From Pelagibacteraceae bacterium AG-430-F16 (GTDB lineage: Bacteria > Pseudomonadota > Alphaproteobacteria > Pelagibacterales > Pelagibacteraceae): a stretch of 64,000 nt of DNA. This document shows, in pieces, positions 11,102 to 21,800 of this stretch. The position numbers were made by a program, and so were the translations under genes. Below the pieces are notes generated by a model. The model had not been told where the DNA came from. It searched no databases and was given only the letters and a program-made list of their open reading frames with translations. Position 1 is the stretch's first letter. The number at the start of each line of letters is the position of its first letter. The stretch covers positions 305,960 to 369,959 of the forward strand of contig QCOG01000001.1 in NCBI GenBank assembly GCA_003213015.1, in the 5' to 3' direction.

Positions 11102-12513
11102 TTAATCTCTTTTATATATCTACAGAAATATTCTTATCATTATCTATTCTATCTCTATTACTGATTGGTGTGTTTAAGAAAAAAAGTGAATCATTTATTT
11201 ACAATTTCTCTTGTATAATTTTACTGGTTGGACTTGCGATAAATATCAATTTAAATCCTCAATCCCCGATAGATTTATTTAACAATAGTTATAAAATTAA
11301 TTATTTCACGACTTTAATCAAGTCAGTAATATTAATCTCAGCGTTTCTTGTAATGCTATGTTCATTAAATTATGTAAAACAAAACGATATTTTAAAAATT
11401 GAATATCCAATTTTAATTTTATCTTCAATTCTTGGTATGCTTGTAATGGTAAGTTCTAACGATCTAATAGTTTTTTATGTTGGTTTAGAGTTACAATCTT
11501 TATCGTTATATGTACTCGCGGCATTTAAAAGAGATGATATTTTTTCCTCCGAGTCAGGTTTAAAATATTTTATATTAAGTGCTCTATCTTCAGGATTATT
11601 GCTATATGGATGTTCTTTAATATATGGTTTTTCAAGCTCTACAAACTTTGATTTAATTTATCAAAACAAAGAGTCAATTGAATACGGTATTATTTTTGGA
11701 ATAGTATTTATTTTAGTTGGATTAGCATTTAAGATTACTGCAGTACCTTTTCATATGTGGGCTCCAGACGTTTATGATGGATCACCTACATCAGTCACAG
11801 TAATATTTGCAATTCTTCCAAAAATTGCTGCACTAACAGTATTTATTAATTTTTTGTACGGACCTTTCCTTGAAATGTTTGACCAGTGGCAAGCTGTCAT
11901 AATTTTTTTATCAATTGGTTCAATGGTATTTGGAGCCGTAGCTGCAATTGGACAAAAAAAATTGAAAAGACTAATTGCTTATAGCTCAATAAGCCATATG
12001 GGGTTTGCACTCGCTGGTTTGAGTGTTGGAACAAACGAAGGTATTCAAAATTCAATTATATATTTAATAATATATTTAATAATGAATATAGCATTCTTCT
12101 GTTGTTTGTTTATGCTCAAAAGAGAAAATCAATATTTCGATAAAGTTGAAGATCTTTCAGGTTTATCAAAAAATCATCCTTTATTATCACTTTCTATGAT
12201 GATTATTTTATTCTCATTAGCAGGAATACCTCCATTAGCAGGTTTTTTTGCAAAGTTTTACATTTTTACTGCCGTAATTGAACAGTCAATGTATTTTTTA
12301 GCGATTGTAGGTTTGCTCTCAACAGTAATAGCAGCCTTTTATTATATAAGATTAATAAAGATAATGTATTTCGATGAGCAGAAAGAAAAATATGACTTAA
12401 ATCATAGCCTTGGTCTTAAAATGATACTTATGATCTCATCTACAATTATTCTTATTTATTTTGTAAACCCAAACATAATTAACAATTTTGTCTCAGACAT
12501 CACTTTAATTTAA
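11098..12513 (+). CDS. nuoN: NADH-quinone oxidoreductase subunit N (antiporter-like)
   Basis: The third antiporter-like subunit and last gene of the complex I operon (471 aa, about 14 transmembrane segments). Landmarks are YVGLELQSLSLYVLAAF, VPFHMWAPDVYDGSPTSVT and KRLIAYSSISHMGFALAG. With nuoC (partial) to nuoN contiguous, the whole visible set is present and no extra gene is inserted. The stop shares one base with the birA start, so birA-coaX-rnj may be co-transcribed with nuo. Confidence 0.98.
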   Translation: MINLFYISTEIFLSLSILSLLLIGVFKKKSESFIYNFSCIILLVGLAININLNPQSPIDLFNNSYKINYFTTLIKSVILISAFLVMLCSLNYVKQNDILKIEYPILILSSILGMLVMVSSNDLIVFYVGLELQSLSLYVLAAFKRDDIFSSESGLKYFILSALSSGLLLYGCSLIYGFSSSTNFDLIYQNKESIEYGIIFGIVFILVGLAFKITAVPFHMWAPDVYDGSPTSVTVIFAILPKIAALTVFINFLYGPFLEMFDQWQAVIIFLSIGSMVFGAVAAIGQKKLKRLIAYSSISHMGFALAGLSVGTNEGIQNSIIYLIIYLIMNIAFFCCLFMLKRENQYFDKVEDLSGLSKNHPLLSLSMMIILFSLAGIPPLAGFFAKFYIFTAVIEQSMYFLAIVGLLSTVIAAFYYIRLIKIMYFDEQKEKYDLNHSLGLKMILMISSTIILIYFVNPNIINNFVSDITLI

Positions 12514-13019
12514 TGAAGTTAAAAATTTTTAAATACAAAAAAGTAAAAAGTACTAACGATATCGCTATTAGGAAAATTAAGTCAGGTATTAAAAATGGAA
12601 TAGTTACTAGTGATCTTCAAAGCTCCGGTAGAGGTAGGCATGGAAATAAATGGGTTTCCTATAAGGGCAATCTTTTTGTAACTATTTTTTTTTCAATTTC
12701 AAATAATCAAAATTTAAATAATTTTAATTATAAAAATTGCCTAATAATAAAGAAAGTTTTATCAAAATATATAAAACAAGATCTAAAAATTAAAAGACCA
12801 AACGATATTTTGTTTAACCAGTATAAAATTTGTGGAATTTTACAGGAAACAATTTTTTACAAGAATCTTAAATACTTGATGGTTGGTGTAGGCTTAAACT
12901 TATTAAAGAGTCCAAAATTCAAGAATTACAAAACTACTAGCGTGTATGAAATTACTAAAAAAAAAATTAATAAAATTAGAATCTTAAATGATATTAAATT
13001 AAACTATGAGTCGATCTAA
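12513..13019 (+). CDS. birA: Minimal biotin--protein ligase
   Basis: This enzyme attaches biotin to the carrier protein of acetyl-CoA and similar carboxylases. At 168 aa it holds only the catalytic domain. It has no N-terminal DNA-binding helix-turn-helix and lacks the small C-terminal SH3-like domain of longer family members. Visible motifs are GRGRHGNKW (39-47), KRPND (94-98, where most homologues have KWPND), KICGILQE with the catalytic Lys105, and GVGLN (125-129). It follows nuoN directly and overlaps coaX by 14 bases, in the usual alphaproteobacterial nuoN-birA-coaX-rnj order. Confidence 0.9.
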   Translation: MKLKIFKYKKVKSTNDIAIRKIKSGIKNGIVTSDLQSSGRGRHGNKWVSYKGNLFVTIFFSISNNQNLNNFNYKNCLIIKKVLSKYIKQDLKIKRPNDILFNQYKICGILQETIFYKNLKYLMVGVGLNLLKSPKFKNYKTTSVYEITKKKINKIRILNDIKLNYESI

Positions 13020-13767
13020 GGAAAAACATATTTTGGTTGGTGATATTGGTAATACGGAGACTAAAATATTTTTTAGAAATAACAAAATCGAAAAAAAAAT
13101 TATTATAAAAAGTAACGAAATGATTTATGGCAAGATTAAATCAAAAGTTTTATTTTTAAAAAAATTCAATATTAAGTATAAAGCTGTTTTTTGTAGTGTA
13201 GTTCCATCTAATTTTAAAATTATTAAGAAGGTATTTGAACGTGAGTTAAGAATAAAAATAGTTGAATTAAAGAATATTTATAAAAACAAAATAATTAAAT
13301 TGAAAGTTAATAAAAAACAAATCGGATCAGATAGATTGGCAAATGCAATCAGTGTTTTCAATAAAAAAGATAATTTTATAGTTGTAGATTTTGGAACAGC
13401 TACTACCTTTGATGTTATCATAAAAGATGTTTATTGGGGTGGCATAATTGCTCCAGGAGTTAATCTTTCACTAAAAAATTTGACATCAAAAGCAGAATTG
13501 ATTCCAAAAATTAATTTAAGCCAAACTAAAATAGTTATTGGAAAAAACACAAAGCAGGCAGTAGTATCAGGTTTTTATTGGGGATATAGTGGTCTTATCG
13601 AGAAAATAATTTCTAAGATTTCAAAAATTATCAAAAAAAATTCTACGATTATTTTAACAGGAGGTCTTGCGCATTTATTTAAAACAAATATAAGATTAAA
13701 AGTTTTAGTCGACAAAAATCTTACAATAAAAGGATTAATAAAAGCTCATAAAATATTAAACAAATGA
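13006..13767 (+). CDS. coaX: Type III pantothenate kinase
   Basis: Phosphorylates pantothenate, the first step of coenzyme A synthesis (253 aa, family length). The actin-like ASKHA fold is shown by the phosphate loop DIGNT (13-17), the substrate motif GSDR (107-110, catalytic Asp109) and the second phosphate loop DFGTATT (128-134), followed by GGIIAPGV. The first ATG overlaps the birA 3' end by 14 bases, and the stop overlaps rnj by 4 (ATGA). Lysine content is very high, as for other genes here. Confidence 0.94.
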   Translation: MSRSKEKHILVGDIGNTETKIFFRNNKIEKKIIIKSNEMIYGKIKSKVLFLKKFNIKYKAVFCSVVPSNFKIIKKVFERELRIKIVELKNIYKNKIIKLKVNKKQIGSDRLANAISVFNKKDNFIVVDFGTATTFDVIIKDVYWGGIIAPGVNLSLKNLTSKAELIPKINLSQTKIVIGKNTKQAVVSGFYWGYSGLIEKIISKISKIIKKNSTIILTGGLAHLFKTNIRLKVLVDKNLTIKGLIKAHKILNK

Positions 13768-15422
13768 AAGATGAATTATTATTTTGTCCATTAGGTGGAT
13801 CAGGTGAAATTGGCATGAACTTAAATTTGTTTGCTTACGGCAAACCAGAGAATCATAAGTGGATTATTGTAGATATTGGCGTCACCTTTGCTGATGATAC
13901 ATTTCCAGGAATAGATTTAATATATCCTGATCCTGGTTTCATAGTTGATAAAAAAGAATCATTACTTGGTATAGTACTCACACATGCTCATGAAGATCAC
14001 ATTGGAGCGATTTCACATATCTGGCCGGAACTAAAATGTAATATATATGCTACTCCATTTACTGCAGCTTTAGTGACTGAAAAGTTTAAGGAAAAGAAAA
14101 TAGACATTCACCCTTTTTTAAAGATTGTAAATTTAAGAGGTAACATAAAACTGGGACCATTTGATATTGAATTAATAACTATGACTCACTCCATTCTAGA
14201 ACCCAACGGACTGAAAATAAAAACTCCACTTGGCTGCGTGTTACATACTGGTGATTGGAAGTGTGATCCAAACCCATTAATTGGAGATTTAATAGACTCT
14301 AAAAAACTTAAATCAATTGGCAATGAGGGAGTTTTGGCGATGATATGTGACTCAACAAACATATTTAGTATTGGTAGATCAGGCTCAGAAATGGATGTAA
14401 GAAAAAATTTACTAAAGATATTTGAAAGATTAAAAAAAAAAATAATAGTCACCTGTTTTGCATCAAATGTTGCTAGAATGGAAACTATTTTCTTTTGTGC
14501 GCAGAAAACTGGAAGACAGATTTCTTTAGTAGGAAGGTCTATGCATAGAATTTTTAAAGCAGCTAGACAATGTGGGTATCTCAAAGATGTAATTGAACCT
14601 ATTGATCCCAGAGATGCCAAAAAAATTTCAAGAGACAAAATAGTCTATTTATGTACTGGAACTCAAGGAGAACCTATGGGAGCAATGAGCAGAATATCGA
14701 ATTTTACCCATCCAGATGTAATGATGGAAAACGGCGACACTGCAATTTTTTCATCTAAAATAATACCTGGAAATGAAAAAAAACTTTCTAAATTACACAA
14801 TCAATTAGTTATTGAAGGTATTGAAGTGATTACAGAAGAAGATGAATTTATACATGTATCCGGTCACCCTAATAGGGAGGAATTAAAGGATATGTACAAT
14901 TGGATAAGACCAAAATCAGTAATACCAGTTCATGGAGAATACAGACATATGCAGGAGCACATTAATTTTGCTAAGGAAATGAAAATACCTTATCCAGTAA
15001 AAGTTATGAATGGTGATATTGTTAAATTAGCTCCAGCCGAAAAACCTTTTGTTTATGATAAAGCACCTGCAGGAAAAAAATATTTGGATGGAAATATTAG
15101 TGTTGAAGAGGGCTCAAATTCTATAAAAGAACGTAAAAATCTTTCAATAAATGGAATGATGGAAGTTACAATTCTTGTTACACCCAAAGGTAACATTCAT
15201 GACAGACCGATTGTGACAGTTAAGGGGCTCCCAATAAATGATTATGAAGATTTTAGATTTGGATTAGAAAATGAAATTGAAAAAACAGCTAGAACATTTT
15301 CTTTAACGAATAGCAGACAGCAAGAAAATGCTATCGATGCTTTTAAAAGTGTTTGTAAAAAATATACAAAAAATAAAGTAGGCAAAAGACCTTTTACAAA
15401 TATTAATATAGTTCAAATTTGA
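13764..15422 (+). CDS. rnj: Ribonuclease J (metallo-beta-lactamase/beta-CASP)
   Basis: An exo/endoribonuclease for RNA maturation and decay (552 aa). The N-terminal metallo-beta-lactamase domain carries the zinc motif HAHEDH (74-79), with a further ligand in HTGDWKCDP. The beta-CASP domain follows, with TGTQGEPMGAMSRI and the late metal-site motif VSGHPNREEL. A C-terminal dimerisation domain is present. It starts with a 4-base overlap with coaX, and its stop TGA overlaps the next ATG by one base. Confidence 0.95.
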   Translation: MKDELLFCPLGGSGEIGMNLNLFAYGKPENHKWIIVDIGVTFADDTFPGIDLIYPDPGFIVDKKESLLGIVLTHAHEDHIGAISHIWPELKCNIYATPFTAALVTEKFKEKKIDIHPFLKIVNLRGNIKLGPFDIELITMTHSILEPNGLKIKTPLGCVLHTGDWKCDPNPLIGDLIDSKKLKSIGNEGVLAMICDSTNIFSIGRSGSEMDVRKNLLKIFERLKKKIIVTCFASNVARMETIFFCAQKTGRQISLVGRSMHRIFKAARQCGYLKDVIEPIDPRDAKKISRDKIVYLCTGTQGEPMGAMSRISNFTHPDVMMENGDTAIFSSKIIPGNEKKLSKLHNQLVIEGIEVITEEDEFIHVSGHPNREELKDMYNWIRPKSVIPVHGEYRHMQEHINFAKEMKIPYPVKVMNGDIVKLAPAEKPFVYDKAPAGKKYLDGNISVEEGSNSIKERKNLSINGMMEVTILVTPKGNIHDRPIVTVKGLPINDYEDFRFGLENEIEKTARTFSLTNSRQQENAIDAFKSVCKKYTKNKVGKRPFTNINIVQI

Positions 15423-15667
15423 TGAATTTAACTGGTTCGATTATTATATATGTTCTTATATGGTGGATAGTTTTCTTTTCGTTGCTGCCAGTAGATGTAG
15501 ATCGAAATCAAAAAAATTTTGTAGAAGGTGTTGATCCTGGAGCTCCCGAAAACCCTAAATTAATAAAAAAACTATTATATACAACTTTGATTACATCAAT
15601 AATTTTTATAGGTATATTTCTATTAGTAAAGTATGATTATCTTAATTTAAGGAATCTAATTACATAA
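15422..15667 (+). CDS. DUF1467 family two-helix membrane protein
   Basis: A small protein of 81 aa with two predicted transmembrane helices (about residues 5-22 and 52-73) separated by a hydrophilic loop containing VDPGAPENPK, the signature of the DUF1467 family. Function is unknown. The family is recurrently found between rnj and proS in alphaproteobacteria, as here. I chose the ATG at 15422, which overlaps the rnj stop by one base. A TTG one codon upstream is in frame but less likely. The stop overlaps the proS start by one base. Confidence 0.85.
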   Translation: MNLTGSIIIYVLIWWIVFFSLLPVDVDRNQKNFVEGVDPGAPENPKLIKKLLYTTLITSIIFIGIFLLVKYDYLNLRNLIT

Positions 15668-16995
15668 TGTTTTTATCAAAATCATTTATTCCATTATTAA
15701 AAAACTATCCTTCTGAGGCAAAAATTAAATCACACAAACTAATGTTGAGGTTAGGAATGATTAAACAATCATCAGCAGGTATTTACTCTTGGCTTCCTCT
15801 TGGCTTTAAAGTGATGAAAAAAATTGAACAAATAGTCAGGGAGGAACAAAATAAAATAGGTGCTCAAGAAATATTGATGCCAACAATACAATCCTCCGAA
15901 ATTTGGAAAGAAAGTGGAAGATATGAAGATTATGGAGAGGAGATGCTTAGAATTAAAGATAGACAGAACAGAGAAATTTTATATGGTCCAACTAATGAAG
16001 AGCTAGTTACAGATATTTTTAGAAACAGTATAAAATCATATAAATCACTTCCTCAATTACTGTATCATATTCAATGGAAATTTAGAGATGAACTAAGACC
16101 AAGATTTGGGATAATGAGATGTAGAGAATTTTTTATGAAAGATGCGTATTCATTTGACCTTAGTGATGATGATGCGGAATTTTCATATAACAAATTTTTT
16201 CTATCATATTTAAAAACTTTTAAGAGATTGGAATTATCAGCAATACCGATGACAGCTGAAACGGGGCCAATTGGTGGGAGCTTGTCACATGAATTTATTA
16301 TCTTAGCTGAAACTGGTGAAAGTAAAATTTATACTGACAAAAGAATTTTTGATGTAAATCACGATAATTATAAATTAGAAAAAGAGTCTTTAAAAAAACT
16401 AAGACTTGAATATGACCAATTTTACGCTGTCACAGATGAGAAAATTGACAATAAGGAGTTCAACAACAAGGTTGATAAAAAAAATCAGTTAGAGACGAAA
16501 GGTATTGAAGTCGGTCATATTTTTTACTTTGGTGATAAGTATTCAAAACCAATGAATACTGCTGTTGATAAAGATGGTAAAAAAATTTTTGTAAAAATGG
16601 GTTCTTATGGAATTGGAGTTTCAAGATTAGTTGGTGCCTTAATTGAGGCAAATTTTGATGAGAAAAATGAAGTTATGAAATGGCCAGTATCAGTTTCTCC
16701 TTTTGAATGTGCAATTATTTGTTTTGCATCTAAAAATGATACCACAAGTATCGAAATGGGTATCAAAGTAAAAAATTTTTTAGAACAGAATAATATTGAA
16801 ACAGTTTTAGACGATTCAGACGAAAATTTTTCAGGGAAGTTAAAAAAATTTAATTTAATTGGAATACCATTTCAAATTCTAATTGGAAAAAATCCTGATA
16901 AAAATAAAGTTGAGTTTAAAGAAGTGGGGAACGATAGCAAGATGATAAGTCTTGAAGGAGCCCTTAATTTCATTAAATCCAAAAAAATAAATTGA
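15667..16995 (+). CDS. proS: Prolyl-tRNA synthetase, short type
   Basis: A class II aminoacyl-tRNA synthetase charging tRNA-Pro (442 aa). Motif 2 is seen in KFRDELRPRFGIMRCREFFMKDAYSF (landmark RPRFGIMRCREF) and motif 3 in GSYGIGVSRLVGAL, followed by the anticodon-binding domain. It lacks the roughly 180-residue editing insertion of the E. coli enzyme. This is the usual alphaproteobacterial architecture, in which editing of mischarged alanine is left to separate proteins. It is in the operon rnj-DUF1467-proS-lolC. Confidence 0.97.
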   Translation: MFLSKSFIPLLKNYPSEAKIKSHKLMLRLGMIKQSSAGIYSWLPLGFKVMKKIEQIVREEQNKIGAQEILMPTIQSSEIWKESGRYEDYGEEMLRIKDRQNREILYGPTNEELVTDIFRNSIKSYKSLPQLLYHIQWKFRDELRPRFGIMRCREFFMKDAYSFDLSDDDAEFSYNKFFLSYLKTFKRLELSAIPMTAETGPIGGSLSHEFIILAETGESKIYTDKRIFDVNHDNYKLEKESLKKLRLEYDQFYAVTDEKIDNKEFNNKVDKKNQLETKGIEVGHIFYFGDKYSKPMNTAVDKDGKKIFVKMGSYGIGVSRLVGALIEANFDEKNEVMKWPVSVSPFECAIICFASKNDTTSIEMGIKVKNFLEQNNIETVLDDSDENFSGKLKKFNLIGIPFQILIGKNPDKNKVEFKEVGNDSKMISLEGALNFIKSKKIN

Positions 16996-18221
16996 TCTCA
17001 ACTTTAGAAAAAAAAATAATTTTTAGATATCTTAAAACTAGAAAAAAAGATGGTTTTTTAAATATTATCACTTTATTTTCTTTCTTAGGCATAAGTTTAG
17101 GTGTGGCAGTTTTGATTATAGTTATGTCTGTAATGAATGGTTTCAGGTCAGAGTTGATAAACAAGATAACTAATTTCAACGCACATGTAATCGTAAAACC
17201 TTACGGTAAGAAAATAGAACAAAAAAAAATAGATAACGAGTTTTTACAAAATATATCTACAAATTTGATATTAAGCAATAATGGAGAAGGAATACTTTTA
17301 AGTGATGAAATTACCAAAGGTATTTTAGTTAGAGGCTATTCTGAAAATGACTTTCAAAAACTAAATATTGTAAATAATAAATATTTTAGAGGCGATAAAA
17401 AAATTTTAGAGAATAATATATCGATAGGGAGTGATTTAAGTTATGACCTTGAATTAAAAATTGGTGACCGAATTTCAATAATCTCACCTTCTAGTGAAAA
17501 CACACTCATTGGATCCATACCTCGACAAAAAACTTTTAAAATAAGTTCTATTTTTGATAGTAGGTTTGCTGAGTTTAATAATTCTGTTGTGTTTATTAAT
17601 CTTAAAGATCTACAAGGTTTATTTGATTTAAAAAAAGGAAATAATTTCTTAGAGGTTTATTTATATAAACCTGACAAAATTGAGATTTATCGTGAAAAAC
17701 TAATGTCGATTTTTACTGACGAATATATATTTACCTGGTCAGATTTAAACAAACCATTATTTTCTGCCTTAAAAGTAGAAAGAAATGTTATGTTCATAAT
17801 ATTATCTTTAATAATCATAGTTGCTGCTTTTAACATTATTTCGGGTCTTACTATTTTAGTAAAAAATAAAACTAGGGAAATTGCTATATTAAAATCAATA
17901 GGTGTTTCTAATTTCTCAATTCGAAAAATATTTTTTTTTATTGGATTTTTAATAGGGTTTTTAGCAACAATTATGGGAGTTGCTATAGGTGTAACTTTCT
18001 CTCTTTATGTTGAGGAGATAAGAATGTTAATTAGTAATGTCTTTAATATAAGTTTATTTCCAGAAGAAATATATTTTTTAAGTACTATTCCATACCAAAT
18101 AGATTTTTGGTCAATATTTTTAATTTCAAGTTGTTCAATTATAATGACTTGTTTAGTCTCAATATACCCTGCAACTAAAGCAGCAAAATTAGATACAATT
18201 AAATCTTTAAAATATGAGTAA
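16992..18221 (+). CDS. lolC: Lipoprotein-releasing ABC transporter permease (LolC/LolE)
   Basis: The membrane subunit of the Lol system, which extracts lipoproteins from the inner membrane (409 aa). An N-terminal transmembrane helix contains GVAVLIIVMSVMNGFR. A large periplasmic domain follows (about 45-260), then three C-terminal helices of the FtsX/MacB type. I accept a TTG start at 16992 that overlaps the proS stop (TTGA). It gives ISTLEKKIIFRYL, aligning with the known family N-terminus, and no ATG is available before the conserved first helix. Only one LolC/E-type subunit is seen, so it may act as a homodimer, as is usual in alphaproteobacteria. Confidence 0.92.
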   Translation: MISTLEKKIIFRYLKTRKKDGFLNIITLFSFLGISLGVAVLIIVMSVMNGFRSELINKITNFNAHVIVKPYGKKIEQKKIDNEFLQNISTNLILSNNGEGILLSDEITKGILVRGYSENDFQKLNIVNNKYFRGDKKILENNISIGSDLSYDLELKIGDRISIISPSSENTLIGSIPRQKTFKISSIFDSRFAEFNNSVVFINLKDLQGLFDLKKGNNFLEVYLYKPDKIEIYREKLMSIFTDEYIFTWSDLNKPLFSALKVERNVMFIILSLIIIVAAFNIISGLTILVKNKTREIAILKSIGVSNFSIRKIFFFIGFLIGFLATIMGVAIGVTFSLYVEEIRMLISNVFNISLFPEEIYFLSTIPYQIDFWSIFLISSCSIIMTCLVSIYPATKAAKLDTIKSLKYE

Positions 18222-18897
18222 CATTATAGAACTAAACAATATTTCAAAAGCTTTTGACAATCAAAAAAAGATTTCTGTCCTTAAAAATTTAAGTTTTAAA
18301 TTTAAAAAAGGAAAAATTTATTCATTGTCCGGACCCTCTGGATCTGGAAAATCAACTTTACTAAATTTATTATCTTTAATAGATAGACCATCATCAGGAA
18401 ATATTAAAATTGATAATCGAAATATAAATCATAACGAAATTGAGATTAACGATAAAATTAGATCTAGTAATATTGGGATTGTTTATCAAGAGAAAAATTT
18501 ATTGCCTGATTTTACGGCTATTGAAAATGTTTGCATAGCCAGCTTAGCGGCCAATAATAATCACACAATGGCAGAACAAGAATCATTAAAGATAATTCAA
18601 AAAGTCGGCTTAAAAGATAGGACTAATCATTATCCATCAGAACTATCAGGAGGAGAAATGCAGAGAATTGCAATATCGAGAGCAATAGTAAATAAACCTA
18701 GAATAATACTAGCTGATGAACCGACTGGAAGTTTAGATCATGAAAACGCAAATCAAATATTTAATCTACTCTTTAAATTAAAAAATAAAGATCGTGTTAT
18801 AATATTTGCAACTCATAATAGATTTTTTGCTAATAAAGCAGACTATAAAATTTCCTTAAGTAATGGTAAAATCAAAACCATTAATGGAAAAATTTAA
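18214..18897 (+). CDS. lolD: Lipoprotein-releasing ABC transporter ATPase LolD
   Basis: The cytoplasmic ATPase of the Lol exporter (227 aa). It has the Walker [10 protein letters not shown] (40-48), signature LSGGEMQRIAISRA, Walker B IILADEPTGSLD and switch His in ATHN. It overlaps the lolC/E gene by 8 bases (ATGAGTAA), matching a stoichiometric partnership. Its 3' end overlaps the dnaE N-terminal region. Confidence 0.95.
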   Translation: MSNIIELNNISKAFDNQKKISVLKNLSFKFKKGKIYSLSGPSGSGKSTLLNLLSLIDRPSSGNIKIDNRNINHNEIEINDKIRSSNIGIVYQEKNLLPDFTAIENVCIASLAANNNHTMAEQESLKIIQKVGLKDRTNHYPSELSGGEMQRIAISRAIVNKPRIILADEPTGSLDHENANQIFNLLFKLKNKDRVIIFATHNRFFANKADYKISLSNGKIKTINGKI

Positions 18898-21800
18898 AAA
18901 AACATTTAATCATTTAAAAATACATACCCAATATTCTATTTGTGAAGGCGCCATAAAAATTGATGATCTTAGTAAATATTGCAAAGACAATAAGGTTAAA
19001 GCGATTGGAATGTCAGATACGTCAAATTTGTGTGGATCTCTAGAATTCTCAGAACAAATTTCCAAGTCAAAAACTCAGCCTATAATTGGATCCCAGATTA
19101 AGTTTAAATTCAATGATATAATTGGATCATTACCTATTATAGCCAAAAATAGTGATGGTTACAAAGAACTGATTAATTTGTCATCTAAATCTTTTCTTGA
19201 GAACTCTGATATAAATGACCCGCATTGTAAAATAGAATTATTATTTAATTGTTCTAAAAATTTAATAATTCTGTCAGGAGGTATTAATAATTTATCAGGT
19301 GTTCTTTTTCAAAAGGGAAGAGTTGATGAGCTTGAAAAACTTTATTTTTCTTTGAATAAAAATTTTGGTGATAACTTCTATATTGAAATTCAAAGACATG
19401 GTGATTTAAATGAAAAAAATTTTGAGAACTTCAATTTATCCGTTTCAAAAAAAATTAATGCTCCCATAATAGCGACTAATGAGGTTTATTATTTAAACAA
19501 AGAAATGAGTGAAGCACACGACGCATTACTTTGTATTGGTTCAAAAAATTATATAAACGATAAACAAAGAATAAGGTTAACAAGTAATCACTATTTCAAA
19601 AGTGACGATGAAATGAAGGAAATATTTAGTGATTTACCAGAGGCTTTGGAAAATAATTATAATTTACCATTAAGGTGCAGCTTCAGACCTGAATATTCCA
19701 AACCATTATTACCAGATATAAACTCAAGTAATAATATTTCATCTGATGATCAATTAAAAAAAGATGCAAATGAAGGTTTAATTAATAAATTTAAGGAAAA
19801 ATTTGAAGATGGAAATTTAAAAGGTGAAAAATTTTTAAAATATAAAAAAAGATTAGATCATGAAATAAATATAATATGTGAGATGAATTATTCTAGTTAT
19901 TTTTTAATTGTATCGGATTACATCATATGGGCAAAAAAAAATAATATACCAGTTGGACCAGGTAGAGGGTCTGGTGCTGGTTCATTAGTAGCATGGTGTT
20001 TACAAATTACTGACGTAGACCCAATTTATTTTGGTTTAATTTTTGAAAGATTTTTAAACCCAGACCGTATTTCTATGCCTGACTTTGATATTGATTTTTG
20101 TGAGGAAAAACGCGATTTAGTTTTTGAGTATCTTAACAAAAAATACAAGGACTCGGTGGCTCATATTATTACATTCGGTAAACTAAAAGCTAGAATGGTT
20201 ATTAGAGATGTAGGTAGAGTAATGGGTCTTCCATATGGTTTTGTCGACAGTATATGCAAGATGATTCCTTTCGATCCTTCAAGACCAATGAGTTTGACTG
20301 AATGCATAAATTCAGAACCAAGATTACAAAAGATTATAAATGAAGATAAAAGAGTAGATAAGCTTATTAAACTCTCTCTGAAACTTGAAGGTTTAAACAG
20401 AAATTTTGCAACTCATGCGGCTGGCGTAGTAATTGCAGATAAAAAATTAATCGATACAGTTCCACTTTATAAAGACACCTCATCCAATTTACTTTTACCT
20501 TCCACTCAGTTTGATATGTATTCAGCTGAAAACTCTGGTCTTATTAAATTTGATTTTTTGGGTTTAAAAACACTTACTGTAATAAATAACACCATCAAAC
20601 TACTGAATAAAAAAAAAATTGATTTCAATATAGAGAAAATAAATTATGAAGATCAAACGGTATTTGATTTGTTGTCTTCAGGTAAAACTGTTGGTTTATT
20701 TCAACTTGAAAGTTCTGGAATGAGGGATGCTCTTACACAAATGAAACCAAATAGATTAGAAGACATTATAGCATTAGTCGCTTTGTATAGACCAGGTCCT
20801 ATGAGCAATATTTCAATTTATAATGATTGCAAACATGGGAAAAGGTCACCAGATTATCTACATCCAAAATTAGAAAACATTTTAAAATCAACATATGGTG
20901 TAATTATTTACCAGGAACAAGTTATGCAAATTGCCCAAGTTTTGTCAGGTTTTACCGCAGGTGAAGCAGATATTCTTAGACGCGCTATGGGAAAAAAGAA
21001 AAGATCAGAATTAGAAAAACAGAAGACAAGATTTATAGATGGTGCATATCAAAATGGAATACAAAAAGATGTTGCGGCAGGAATTTTTTTAAAAATTGAA
21101 CCATTTGCAGAATATGGATTCAATAAAAGTCATGCAGCAGCCTACGCTATTATTGCTTATCAGACAGCATATTTAAAAACCCATTTTACCAATGAATTTT
21201 TTTCTGCATCAATGTCTATGGAAATGTCAAATCAAAAAAAATTAGGTGAATTTTATGAAGAACTTAAAAGATTAGATATAAATATAGTACCTCCCAACAT
21301 AAATTTATGTAATAGTGATTTTTATTCAGATACCAAAAATTTTTACTATGCTTTAGGGGCATTAAAAAATGTAGGGTATGATGCAATTTCAAACATAGTT
21401 AAGGAAAGAAAAAAAAATGGTAAATATAAATCCTTAAATGACTTTATTAATAGAGTAAATCCGAAAGACATAAACAAACTTCAAATGGAGGCTCTTACAA
21501 AAGCTGGGGCATTTGATAATATTTTTAAAGATAGAAAATCAATTTTCGAGTCAATACCTAATTTAATATCCAAATCAAAAAATATTTATGAAAACAAGTC
21601 CTTAAATCAAATCGATTTATTTACCGATAGTGAAGAGTCAAATGTTATTGATGCAGTAGATAATCTTGGCGAATGGAGCTTTCAAGAAAAAATGGCAAAA
21701 GAATTTGAAACTGTTGGTTTTTTTATATCAGATCATCCGCTTAATCAATATCAAGATATATTTAAGGAATTTAATATTCTTTCTTATAAAAATGTTAATG

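Noticed and set aside
14186..14638. 150-codon open frame antisense to rnj
   Set aside because: The longest antisense frame in the window, but entirely within RNase J, with no start context or recognisable domain.
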